64,000 nt of DNA, taken from assembly GCA_008360975.2 (NCBI GenBank), contig CM039184.1:54092797-54156796 (forward strand), given 5' to 3'. How positions within the stretch are numbered: position 1 is the first letter of the stretch; every line of letters starts with the position of its first letter. Positions 12,610 to 24,025 of this stretch are shown here, in pieces. Under the pieces are notes generated by a model. The model was not told the DNA's origin. It made no database searches and saw nothing but the letters and a program-made list of their open reading frames with translations. The position numbers and the translations under genes were made by a program. The stretch is from Lichenostomus cassidix. Lineage: Eukaryota > Chordata > Aves > Passeriformes > Meliphagidae.

Positions 12610-14240
12610 TCAACTAATGAGGTCACAAGCTATTAGCAGAGAGATACAAACTGGTAGACACAAATATACATTCTCTGACCTCCTTGGGAGTGTGACTAAA
12701 ATAAGTCTCTTTTCATCTCAGTTTATAGAAGCTAGAGTTGTGAAAGAGATTTTTACTCTCTCCAGTATTTGTGTTTTGAACTGCTAGATCTTTTTGACCA
12801 AATAGCTCTGTATTACTCATCTCTCAAGTAAGATAGTTATATTTGGAGTAGCATTACAGACAAATCTACTTGTCAGCATCTGCCTGTAGTTAATGTCACG
12901 GTCCTGTGAGGAAATGCTTCAAGCAGCTGGTGTGAGGAATTTTAGGGGTGTCTCAGGGAAGACCAGCGTGAAGTTCTGGTTGTGTTTGTAGCATGTGTGT
13001 GGACATGACTTGTCACAGAAAGGTAGAAAACATAGAATCCTCCATGTTTTGACTCAGCAGGCAATGTGTGAGATGTACTGGCAACAGTCAGGCCACTGAG
13101 TCTCACAGCAACAAACTGTCTGGTGTGGAGGCAGACATGGGATAAAAACCAAAACAAAGAGGCAGCATGTCAGTAGCACCAGAAATGTTCTCACATAAAA
13201 TTGCTGCTTTCTATGATATCCTTACACGAGAACCAAAATACTGGAAATGGGAACTGAGTGTCTACCCAGATGTCTGTATGTTGGAATAACACTGTCACAA
13301 TGGAAAAATACGTTAAATATGAATCAGTGGCAAGTTTTGGTAAGTAATATATTTCCTGTATGGAGTGATATTATAGAGTAAGTTCTTTACCTGGAACTGA
13401 GACAGCTCAAGGAAGACAAAAATTTAAACAGCAGAGCTGGGAACTATGGTTATGTGGCTGAATTACTCTGTTTCTGAAGGAAAAACAGGTTCTGCTGCTG
13501 GCTGAGACTTTGGAACACAGTAGTGGAGTAAGTTCTGAATCCTAGAGAACTTTTTGCAAAAAACACTGCTGAAATGCCCAGCATCAAAACAGTGACAGCT
13601 GGCTGCACAGAACAAGCATATAGGTTCAAATAACTTTAAAGGAAAAAAGAGAAAGGATTTAGAAAGCAATGGTCTAAAAGCAGCATAAATTTTCTGTAAA
13701 GCAACTCAAAATACATAAATAAAAATGCCCAGCCTTATAAGAAGTCACTCAAGGGAAGTAAAAAAAAAAAAAAGGCATGTCCTAATCTCACTGTTACCGG
13801 AGAAAATGAAAATGGCAGTACATGCAGTGACTGAGAACAATGATTTCCAATACAGAGAAGACTGTCTGCAAAGTGACTTTGGCAAATTCAAAGTTATGTG
13901 CTGATCCAAATATATAAACACACTGCAGAAGAAGGCTGCCAACTGAAAGCTGCCGTATTGGTCTGGTTACTAAATAATCAGCAGCCTATTGCTGTTCAAT
14001 AGTCCAGCTCAATTGTGGAGCCAACTGCAGCACAGCTCCAGCATCACATCTGAGTGCTAATATCAGACTTTAGAAATGTGGCAAAGGACTGATTATATTT
14101 AGTAAAACCTTCCTAAGGCACTGGATACATGCAGGCTGCCAGTAAGACAAATCCTGAAGCAGGCTATGCTACTACTTGGAGCACATAGCTGTTGACACAA
14201 GAGGGTATCAGTGGCTGCTTGAGCAACAAGGCAGAGCAAT
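12610..14240. other. Unique non-coding sequence with an A14 run
   Basis: Apart from an A14 run at 13760-13773, nothing recognisable is present. Short minus-strand open frames (12942-13157, 13463-13669, 13745-13942) lack domains. Confidence 0.5.
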
Positions 14241-14426
14241 TCATAGAGTCATAATATCATAGAATCACAGAATAGTGTGGGGTGGAAGGGACCTTTAAAG
14301 ATCATCTAGTTCAACCCCTGCGCAAGAAGCAGAGACATCTTTGAATTTATCAGGTTGCTCAGAGCCCCATCCAACCTGGACTGGAATGTTTCCAAGGGTG
14401 GGACATCTATCACCCCTCTGGGCAAT
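14241..14426 (-). mobile_element. CR1 LINE 3' end fragment
   Basis: On the minus strand this is the 3' end of a CR1 element. On the plus strand it begins with four degenerate copies of the octamer TCATAGAA (14241-14272), the CR1 3' terminal microsatellite. The expected inverse 3' UTR follows: GGAAGGGACCTTTAAAGATC, then TCAACCCCTG and GGGACATCTATCACCCCTCT. It stops at about 14426, so only some 185 bases of untranslated 3' end remain after 5' truncation. It has no coding content. Confidence 0.93.
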
Positions 14427-15352
14427 AGATAGTAGCATCACCACAGGACAGACATAGAACATACAGAGAAAACCAGAGCATTCATCTCCGGGTTTGTGAA
14501 GAATTTAAACCTAAGGACATATTTCAGGACACTCTGAGGGCAAAGTCAAGGTAGAACTACTGAAATGCAAAGTACCATTAGCTGTGATGAGGCTGGTGAA
14601 GAAAGAGCTGACAAGGCTGCAAACAAGAGGTATTATTATGCTCACTGAAACTAGGGCAGAGTAAATCAGCAGCTGAAAAGTAGTTAGAGAGACTTCAGGT
14701 AAACCTAGGATCTGCTGTGAGCCAAAACCACTGAGCAGAGCAGAGAAGTCAGTGTCTATTGCCATTTACTGCCCAGGCTGGCAGACATGAAGGAAAAATT
14801 GTAAAATTTTCAGTAAGTTTTTGCATTCTGCCCATGCCCTTGAAATACTTCTGAAACCTAAGACAGACCCTCATGCAGGATGGGACTTGCAGAAGAATCT
14901 GAAGTGGGTACTTCACAGAATAAATATATCTATAAGCAAGCAGCAGCTTTAAGGTGCTAAGGTATTTATGCAGCTGCTGGAGGTACATGGTGTCTCAAAA
15001 GGAGCCAAAGTGGCCTTTTGCAAAGCCCATTGTAACAGAGCCCTGACAGACACGGGGAAGTGATGCATCAGATTTAAAAGGAAGTGCTGGCTTTGCTTCC
15101 TGCATTGAAAGGTTTTATTTGAGCATGAGGGAGACTTCTGCCTAAATGCAACAGAACACCACAGAAAGGCAATGCTCAAAGCAGCCAAATGGCAGGAGCA
15201 CATCCCTGAGGCTCAAAAGGCAAAAAGGGAAGAAGGTGTGATGTTCAGAAAAGTGACTCCAGGAGGCAAGCAACTTGACCCAAGCACACATTTAAACCAA
15301 CTTAACAGAAACATTTTCCAGACAATCTAGTGCCAAGGTTTTTGTTTTCGTA
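14427..15352. other. Unique non-coding sequence
   Basis: No recognisable repeat or gene. Three short overlapping minus-strand open frames at 14511-15203 have no domains and are treated as chance. Confidence 0.45.
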
Positions 15353-15379
15353 ATCATCATCATCATCATCATCATCATC
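15353..15379 (+). repeat. (ATC)9 microsatellite
   Basis: Nine uninterrupted ATC units (27 bases). Confidence 0.95.
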
Positions 15380-15955
15380 TTCCTAAATGCAATCTTGGGA
15401 AGCTGTATGTTGTGCAGAGTATTGGATAAAACAGTCTTGCTTATTTTCTAACCCATTTCTTATAAGCCCATGAACAATCTTAACTGCTACTTACCCTAAT
15501 TGGTAAGAATTTTCATCTTATGTTTCTTCAATCATTATAAACAAGACAATATTTAGAACAGTTGGAAAAAAATTATATTGTACAAGACCTAAAATCAATG
15601 TATTGATTTACAACTATTATAATTTTATAAATATTTCTAGGTATTTCTGCTCTGAAGGGATTTTAAAAGGACTAGAGTTCCAGCCAGAGATCCAGGTGAG
15701 CTGCTTTTAATTCACTGTTCCAGCGCAGACTTTCTGTGTGAATTCCAGTTCCTTGCACTGTGCATCATATTCAATTCTTAAAGTGTGTGTATGTGTGTGT
15801 AGTTACACTTACCTATCCCAGTGCTGTCTGGTGCACACTAATCACAAGAGTGCTCTGAAATGTGATAATGTTGGACATATATACACCAAACCTATACATG
15901 CCTGCAGATATTTAGTTTTTTGTGTGAATATGTCTAGATGGTAATGCGTAAATAA
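15380..15955. other. Unique AT-rich sequence with a short TG tract
   Basis: Nothing recognised apart from a short imperfect TG run at about 15782-15800. Confidence 0.5.
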
Positions 15956-16090
15956 CATCCAATTAACTACATAATATTATTTACAGGAACAAAGTTTAAT
16001 CACATTCTCATTAGCAGCTTATTATAATCATTACTCATTATTTATACACAAACCAGATGAATTAGCATTTTATGTTCATTAGGGATATGA
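15956..16090. promoter_or_regulatory. Candidate conserved non-coding element, homeodomain-motif rich
   Basis: This AT-rich block has a high density of ATTA/TAAT cores (for example in TTTAATCACATTCTCATTAG and GATGAATTAGCATTTTATG) and no simple repetition. This is the texture of many vertebrate developmental enhancers. The call is texture-based only and was not tested for conservation. Confidence 0.25.
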
Positions 16091-16614
16091 CCACATATGT
16101 ATCTACTCCCCACCTGTCCTTTTAAAGTACAAACAGCTTAGAATTTTATTATCAGTCATTTTCTGCAAATTTTTCATAATGTCCAATAATAACTCATATA
16201 CTCATGTTAAGTGCATTTTGGATCACTTTGGTACTATTCCATTGCCAGAAACCAAAGTTACATCCTTCTTGCAATGCTTTCATAAGATGTTCCAATTAAA
16301 GAGCTTTCTGTTTCATACAACAGAAACATATACTTCTCACATATCATTCATTAGAAGCAATAATAGCACTGATTCGCCTATTTCTTTACAACTTTGATTT
16401 AAAATTTAAATAAATTGTTAATATTGCTGCACAAGTATATTGCAGCTTCCTATTAAACTTCTTGTTTCATTCCTGATAGTGAATCTAATGTGAGACCAGA
16501 ATGCAAGAGATTTAAAGTACAATTTGAAGAAAAATGCTTAATTATTTGAGAGGGGTTGGACAAAAAGAAGAGAAATAAAAACCTGTGATTCTCTTTTCAA
16601 ATCTAACAGCACCA
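16091..16614. other. Unique AT-rich sequence
   Basis: Nothing recognisable. A 72-codon open frame at 16179-16397 has no domain. Confidence 0.5.
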
Positions 16615-17755
16615 TAGAAACATAGAATCATCGAATTATTAGGTTGTCCTTTGAAATCATGGAGTCCAACCTTTCCTGGCACTGAGGTTAGGCTGAGAGA
16701 CCTGTAGTTCCTTGGATCCTGCTTCTGGCCATTTTTGTAGATGGGTGTTACATTTGCTTACTTCCAGTCAACTGAGACCTACCCAGTTAACCAGGACTGC
16801 TGGTAAATGATGGAAAGTGGCTCAGTGAGCTTCTCTGCTAGCTCCCTCAGTACCATTGTGTGGTTCCCACACATCCCCATAAACCTGTGTGTGTCACTGA
16901 CCATTTCCCCTTGGATTATGGGGGCTTTGTTCTTCTCCCCATCCCTATCTTCTAGCTCAGGACATTGCATACCTGGAGAAAAACTGGTCTTTCTATTAAA
17001 GGCTGAGGCAAAGAAGGTATGAAGTACCTCAGTCTTTTCTTCATCCTTTATCACCATGTTTCCCCCCACATCCATTAAAGGCCGGAGATTCTCCTAAACC
17101 CTCTTTTTGTTGCTGATGTATTAATAGAAGGAATTTGTATTTTCTTTTACAACAGTAGCCAGACAAAGTTCTAGTTGGACTCTGGTCTTCGTTTCTTCTC
17201 TGCACAACCTCATGACATTCTTTGCCTCCTCCTGAGTTGCCTGCCCCTTCCAAATGTTGTAAACTCTACTCTTTATCCCAGGCTCCAGTCAAATCTCTCT
17301 GATCAGCCAGACCAGTCTTCTTCCCCTCTGGCTCGTCTTAGACCACATCGGGACAGCCTGCTCCTGCTCCTTCAGGATTTCCTTAAAGAATGTCCATCCT
17401 TCATAGACTCCCTTGCCCCTCAGGATTGGCTCCACAAGGGATGATCTCAACCAGTCTCCTAAACAGGCCAAAGTATTCTGCTGAACCCCTTGCTTCTCTG
17501 AGAATCAAAAGCTTGTATCATTTCATGACTGTTGCGCCCTGGGTGGGTTCCAGCCATCACATTACCCACCAATCCTCCTTTGCTCGCACACAGCAGCTCC
17601 AGAGGGACATCTCCCCTTGTCGGCTCTCCCTTCAGCTGTGTCAGAAAGTTCTCTTCCACACAGAAACCTCCTAGACTGTCTCCTCTGCTGTATTATGTTT
17701 CCAGGAGACATTTGATAAATTAAAGTCCCCTATGAAAACAAGGGCTAGCACTGAA
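16615..17755 (-). mobile_element. CR1 LINE fragment, minus strand, internally deleted ORF2
   Basis: This is the longest CR1 copy in the window. Reading the minus strand from 17755 downward, decayed ORF2 appears in family order. The endonuclease C-terminal part comes first (GDFNLSNVSW near 17705-17735; NFLTQLKGEPTRGDVPLELL near 17600-17650; a GLVG.VM...H..H block after it). The linker follows (QEQAVP.W.KTS.RGRR near 17310-17370). The start of the reverse transcriptase comes next (DEEKTEVLHTFFASAF, PELEDRDGE, VLRELAEKLTEPLSIIYQQS, WLTG, within 16779-17075), then ANVTPIYK and SLTSVPGK near 16680-16760. At about 16670-16680 the frame jumps directly to the last 60 bases of the CR1 3' UTR, which end in the octamer tail (TCTATG-type) near 16615. 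Most of the catalytic reverse transcriptase, including the YxDD region, is deleted. Several frameshifts and stops confirm it is dead; the 5' part is truncated. Confidence 0.93.
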
Positions 17756-20700
17756 GATACAAATCTTCAGGTACTTCAACTGAAGTAACTAAGCCATGTC
17801 AAAGGAAAAGTGTCAGGATCAAGCAGGACACTTGTTCTGGCTTCATCTTATGCATTTAATGCACCAACTCCAAAGGACTGCAGCCCTCATTCATTACTTG
17901 CAACTTTGCCTCTCCTGTCAGGAGCTGTTACCTTGGAGAACAAAGAAGACAAGAGAACAGTGCTGCTGCCAGTCAGACTTCCTTTTCAAGATGCGACAGA
18001 GAAAAACTTCATACATGAAAAGAAAAGAGAAAGAGGAGGACCATCATTTTACTTTGGTGCTCTCCCAGAGTCCCAGGAGAGTCACATGTTGGGATTTCTG
18101 TCTGAGAACATGGGTTTGTTTTCCAGATGTACTCATTGCTTCCCCATTCTCCACCAAGGTGAGAGTGGGGGCAGGCAGACAAAGCACCACTTTCCTACCC
18201 ATTTTTGACAGGAAAATCTCAGGACCCATACCACTCTGATACATTTTCTCCCTTAGATAGCAGATTAGACTGGGATTTTGACTTGAAAATTTTGACTTGA
18301 AAAATGTAAACACACAATCACAGGAAGAGGAATTTTCTGGGACTTAGGGAGCTGTGCTGGCTAAAACTCCAGGTTTTTCTCAATTAAATGCAAACAAGAA
18401 GTATTATTTTTTTCTTGATGGAAGGCAGGTTTACTCTCATAGATAATATGAAATCAGGTCTTCTCCTTTCAGCATGGGGTGTGGAAACATAATGCTCCCT
18501 TCCAGTTTCATGATATTTTGTATTAAACCCATTGCAAATTAAGCTGATTGCCTAGAGACTATAGCTGCTGCTTATAGCTCGCAAGAGAGACAAGGCAGTG
18601 TAATGATCTGTGACTGCATACCGTACATGTAGACTACAGCCATCAGTCAACTACATAATCCTCAGCATCAAGATTCATTAAAGTCAGTGGGAGTCGTGTT
18701 GTTAAAATGCTGTGTGCAATTTGGGAAACATAGGGGTTAATACTATAGAATCAAGAAACTAGGTTAAAAAAAAAAAGGTGAAAAAGAAGCTGCTAGAGCA
18801 GAAGTGGATGCATCCAGAGAGTAGTGCTTGTGGCTATAGATTACTCTTAGATTTTCGCCCCATAAGCATTTAGAAAAGAAAACAAATGACAATCTATCAT
18901 GTCTTAGGAGGTGGCATTATTTTCCTTTTTTGTTATACTCATCAAAATTACTTCTTCCATTTATTAAGAATTAGCATTTTTTCAAAATTATTGCATACTT
19001 ATAAGCATGTGTCTCTACACCCTCTTTCTTCTCAAATAACTAACTTTATTATACAAATAAGTGACTTTATTATATGGTTTCTTGGGATCTGAAAGTGTTA
19101 AAAAGAAAGTTAAGCCTTAATTATGGGCTGTAAGCTGCTAAAGGAAAAATAGTAGAGTGTAGCAATGACATCTGGACTAGTACTAGTGCACGTAATGCAT
19201 ATCTGTCACTGACAACTCACTGGGTTACATTTAATTCACAATCATCAGTCATGTATTCTCTTCTAAGCAAAAAAAGAAATCACACCAGCATCAGCAGTAG
19301 AAAGCATGCCTTCAGAGGACAGATTTTTCCATGTACCATGAGTCAAGTGGATGGCCTTACAGACGTAAATAGAATGGACAAATAACTCTCAATGAATATA
19401 AAGTGACTGGCCGTTTCATATTCTGCTTCAATATTTAATCTACCATACTTAACGATTTTTTGTAATTCTTCTGTTGCCCATACACTCTCTGAGTTTGACT
19501 CTCCTTTTTCTTCGGTTTTGGGGGAATGCCTCTGTGCTTTCTCTGTAAATCAAGGCCTGAGTTAGCAAAGCACCATGCATCAGCTAAGAGAAAATAAGTA
19601 ACCTTCTTCTTCAAAATCTGAGAACCTGAAATAGTTACAAGATCAGTCCAGAGGCTGGCTCGGCCTTTGCTCTGCACAGTTGCATATTTGTCTGTGGAAT
19701 ATGAAGTGCTGTAAATCAGTTTGAGTAAGAGCAGAAAATAACAGATTCATAAACTTTGAGCACAAAACTACTCTCTTTAAGTCTTGTAATATACCCTCTT
19801 TTCTCTTTGAAATATGTGAGCAGCATTCCACAGGTGTCCATAATAAACATTTCTCTTAAAACATGAAACTGTTGCTTCCGTGGCTCCACAACAAGAAGAC
19901 ATATGGACAGAGCTGATTTTCACTTAACAACTCAGTTGAGGCAAACAAAATAGCAGAAGCTATGGCAAATGCAGACCTCTTTGATCCCAAACTAAATGAC
20001 AATTTTAGCACTAGCACTTGTCCAGATGCTTTTGTTACAGATCAGAAAACCTGTTTGGCAAGCTCTCACTCATTTGGCTATAAGCATTTCAGTTGCCCTC
20101 CCACTAGATGTAGTGTCACCACATAAGTCATGTTTCAAGACAGAGTGAACAGATGAGCTTGTCTTACTCAATCACTAATATTGATTCACACATTCACACA
20201 GAAGAAAATGCAACTTTGAATTGTCTTGGCAGAGTATACACCTTACACATGCACAATTAAAGATTAAAGAATTAGCAGGTGCCCTAATTGAAGCCCTGCA
20301 GGGTGGGTTCTACAATTTGACCACACTTCATTATCTTTGTCCTCCTCATGCTACAAAGTGACCTCTGACTAGGTGCACTTTTTACTGTGGTTTATGGCAA
20401 TTATGATTCTTGTTCATGGTAGATTGACTAGAATCTCTTTGGACTACCTAGTGTATAATCTTTATGTATTTCTACTATAGTACCATATGCATTAGCACTA
20501 GCCCACTGGGTGTCATTTTATTTCAGTTTTCATGTATACATTCTAATTGTTGTACTACTGTACTGCCATTTGAGCTTAATGTTGAAAATAGAATCTACTT
20601 TTCACCAGGTCCACCACAAAATTACAAATTGTGACACCTTAGATTAGTTTTCACTAATGAATATAAAATAGGAGGACACTTCATAGCATGCTAAATACTT

Positions 20701-22015
20701 AATTAACAAGTTAAAATTGCATAAACGAAGAAATTAGGCTATCCTCTTCTAAAATAACTATGTATTAGAAGAAACCCCAGTCATAACGGCATCATGTGTT
20801 TAAAACTAACATTTTATGGTATGATGAGTTCTATGGTAACCTATTATTACTCCTTACTGTTTTTATTAGGGTAGCACCTAGAGGTTTGGGCCCAGCTGTG
20901 CTAGACACCAAATTACAATTTTATCTGTATTTACATTCCTCCTGCCCTGCCTAAGAAGCAGTCTAGGTCAATTCCCAAACTCCTTCTTCTAATCACCCCT
21001 AAAACTCTACCACTTCCAGGTGTTTCACTACCCACTTGTCCCATTAAATACTCTTAAAATCTTCCTTTCAATCTCTTCTTGATCTTATCTTCCCATAATG
21101 TCAAAAGAAGTGTCCTAGTCCTGTACCTGCTAGTTCACACCTTTCAGCTTTCCCCTGTCTTTCCTCCACTAAATTGATCCCAACAGCCAATGTCCTTGGT
21201 TTTGGTAGAACATTTTCCACTAGTGCTCTCACCAGGCTTGTAGGAAAATTTTGGGGCTGCTAAGCTATTCTCTTCCCTTGACCCCACTGTAGTCTTGGCT
21301 GATCAACACCCTGCCAGTTATCTTGGCTCCTCAAACAACAATTCCAGAGTTAGCGTCCTTGCACAACATGTCACAGTTTGCTGCTGGTATAAAATGGCAA
21401 CTCCTTCTCTTCTTCCCACCTCATCATTCACAGATATTGATAGGGGATTAAATCACATTTTAAAGAGGACCTTTTTAATACATACATCTGGTGTTACGTT
21501 TTGAGGCAACAGTTGCCTTCAAACTGGGCAGCAGTTTTCCATGTTCTTGCTAGTATCTTTCTTCCTCACTTCTTGCTTCATACACCACACCTGAGGATGG
21601 CTTTTAATATGAAAGCAGTGTAGTAATGTCACCAATTCATAGTGACTCCCTTATTTGCAAATTTGGAAAGAGGGCTGTTATTTGAACAAAGAGATAAAGA
21701 ACTAATTGCTAAAGAACATCACCCACAGCATGCTGTTTCTTTTTAGAGTGGCACAGTGTTCTTGTATTTAGTATACTCCCAGATGGATTAGAGGGGTGCA
21801 TTTTATACTGAGATTTGTGGCAGATCTCTTTTAGTATTCATAGGTGTGCCAGCATAATACAATTCATTTAGGAATATGACACATCTGTGTAATTTGTAGG
21901 TGTTGACTGTCTAACCTTCAGACAACTTGATGGAAAAAAATAATTCATCCATAACAGAGACCTTTATTTTTCAATCCATAACATTCTATTTAATGTATTA
22001 GAAGTACATGAAAAG
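17756..22015. other. Unique non-coding sequence
   Basis: Two long overlapping plus-strand open frames (17796-18239 and 17810-18208) share the same DNA, and neither matches CR1 or any family I know; at most one could be coding and probably neither is. A tandem duplication of TTTTGACTTGAAAA lies near 18275-18302, an A11 run near 18767, and a 12-bp palindrome ACTAGTACTAGT at 19176-19187. No RNA gene is recognised. Confidence 0.5.
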
Positions 22016-22072
22016 AATGGGAAAAAAGGAAAAGTGAAAACAGGAAAAGTAAAAAGAGGAAGAGAAAGAAAT
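22016..22072 (+). repeat. Polypurine-rich low-complexity tract
   Basis: The plus strand is almost all A/G here and contains a near-perfect 15-bp tandem duplication, GGAAAAGTGAAAACA then GGAAAAGTAAAAAGA. Confidence 0.75.
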
Positions 22073-23319
22073 GCCTCCTGCAGAGCATTTTAAAAAATAA
22101 TGTAGAGATGGATTATTCCATATTTTTCAAATCATTTATAGTGAAAGTTCTATCTGTCTTTCTAGGGGTCTATCTTACTCATCCTTGTGATCAAGTAAGA
22201 GAAAAGCCATTGCAGTCCTATACAGATATGGCATTGATTTTCCAGCAATTCAGGCAACTCGAACAAGACAATACGGAAGAATGTGTTATAAATATTTTAT
22301 TTCATTATTTGTATCATCTTCAAATATAATGCTTTACATTCACATGCCTTAGCTATGGTGTGATATATATGGTTGTATAATGTATGTTACATCACAATCA
22401 TTTTTATCAAAATAAACCAGAAGTTGCAGATATTTAAGGAAGGACAATAGAAAAAGCTAAATAACCTGCTCCTGTAATTGTATGTCTCTTCTATTTAAAA
22501 TAAACTGTTTAAGTGCGAGAGAGGAAATGTTGATTGCTCTGAATAATAAGACCTCTCACTTAGAAAGGCTGGTGCATTCAGGGCATTTTGCTACCCATGA
22601 CCACCAGAGTACCAGGATGCAATTACCTACAGCAGAGCTCACAACTCTATGAGGGCTAGTAATCTTGCATTTCAGGATATGTAATTTATGGTCAGATTAC
22701 AGTTTTCACCTTTGCACTAAGAATATCTCCCAGACATCCTTTGCAGACTATGGTCTCACCTGGATCAGAAATGGATTTTCCTGGTTAATCTTCATGGTGG
22801 TTGATTTTGTTTGTTTGTTTATTTTATTTTTTTGTTTTTAAAAATTTCTTGAAAGGTACAGAGGGTGCAATTTAACTTCTCTTTTCTCTTTAAAAGAAAA
22901 TTTTTCAAAAGGAGCTTCAAGTTAAAAATTACTGTCCTGTGTGAGCTGTTCCTGAGCTGCAGCTCTTTTCAGTATTCTGATTGTGTCTGTCTCCCCTAGA
23001 GAACCCACTGCCGCAGCTTCTTCACCCAGAGCTTTATTCCATTCTCCAGCCCCACTGCTCCCCACTTCTTTGGCTGATGTGGCCTTCCTTGTGGCCTCAA
23101 ACCTCCTTCCCCTCAGCTGTGTGCTGGCATTTTCCTCTACGGGAGGGCTCAGATGATCCTATTGGGTCCAAAAGTGCTTTTAGTGATCAGTAATTTGGAG
23201 TCAATAAACCTCTTTAGTAGCAGGGGTTATTACTGAATGAAACTGTGCCTTGCTCCATTCCTAGCCTACTTCCCAACCCCGTGCTCCTCTTTGCAGGAGG
23301 GGACAGCAGAGCCTAAGCG
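22073..23319. other. Unique non-coding sequence
   Basis: A T-rich GTTT/ATTT stretch lies at about 22801-22845. The 22108-22329 and 22981-23193 open frames have no recognisable domain. No other element is seen. Confidence 0.5.
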
Positions 23320-23570
23320 TTTGCCAGTGATGCAGTTAACAACAGCAATTGCTCCAGATAAAAAGAGCTACATCATCATTACCAGGAGGGAAGACTGAGC
23401 CTAACAAATCACATTGCACCAACAATCGGGTAATTGGATCCCTACTGGAAATGCAGCCTGAGTAATAATTTCAGATGGCACTGATGGTGTTATACAGAAA
23501 TTAAACCTCTATTATCATATTGCAATGGATCCAGTTTTAACCGCAGGCAAATGGTTTAAAGGTGCTGCTG
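23320..23570. promoter_or_regulatory. Candidate conserved non-coding element
   Basis: A non-repetitive block of mixed composition carries homeodomain cores (GGGTAATTGGATC, GAGTAATAATTTC) and CATTGC- and GCAAATGG-like sites at high density. It resembles the texture of vertebrate developmental enhancers. No conservation could be checked. Confidence 0.25.
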
Positions 23571-23999
23571 AACCAATGCATATCTGAACTTCTCAGGAAA
23601 GGTTAATCCACTTTAAAATTGATGCCAAATTGGCAAAATACTCCTTTCCTTCTGAACTCAAACTCTTTGGTTTAGGCATACAGGGAATGTGAGAAAGCAA
23701 CTTTTTTCTAAAATGCACACCAGAAGGAAAAACCTCCTCTACCATGCAGTGTATTGTGCATCTCTTGGCTGGATGAGTGTGAAACATATTCTGGAGCATG
23801 GTAGCGTGCATGGATGTGATGTGCTACTTTTCTTTCAGTAATGAATTTTATGCCTGCCTGTTTCTGTTCCTTTGTCTATTTTTAATTCAAATATGTAAAA
23901 GCTTTTCTTAATACAGAGTCCCAGGTGTCAGTTGCTGCCTGGAGTCCCTTTTCTTTCCTCTATTGTTCTCTTAATTGTTACTTCAAAACAATTAGCTGG
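23571..23999. other. Unique non-coding sequence
   Basis: Nothing recognisable beyond a short minus-strand open frame at 23593-23811 without a domain. Confidence 0.5.
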
Positions 24000-24025
24000 G
24001 CATTCATATGCAAATGAATGCAAAT
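24000..24025 (+). promoter_or_regulatory. Paired POU octamer sites
   Basis: Two perfect ATGCAAAT octamers lie at 24008-24015 and 24018-24025, in the same orientation and exactly 10 bases apart (one helical turn). An 8-bp inverted repeat, GCATTCAT at 24000-24007 and ATGAATGC at 24014-24021, is interlaced with them. ATGCAAAT is the established binding site of POU-domain factors such as Oct proteins. That the site is occupied is inference. Confidence 0.5.

Noticed and set aside
17796..18239. 147-codon open frame, with a 132-codon frame over the same bases
   Set aside because: Two overlapping frames of similar length with no recognisable domain, next to a CR1 remnant. Not CR1 protein and not a known family; treated as chance.
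19176..19187. 12-bp palindrome ACTAGTACTAGT
   Set aside because: Palindromes of this length are expected by chance in 64 kb.
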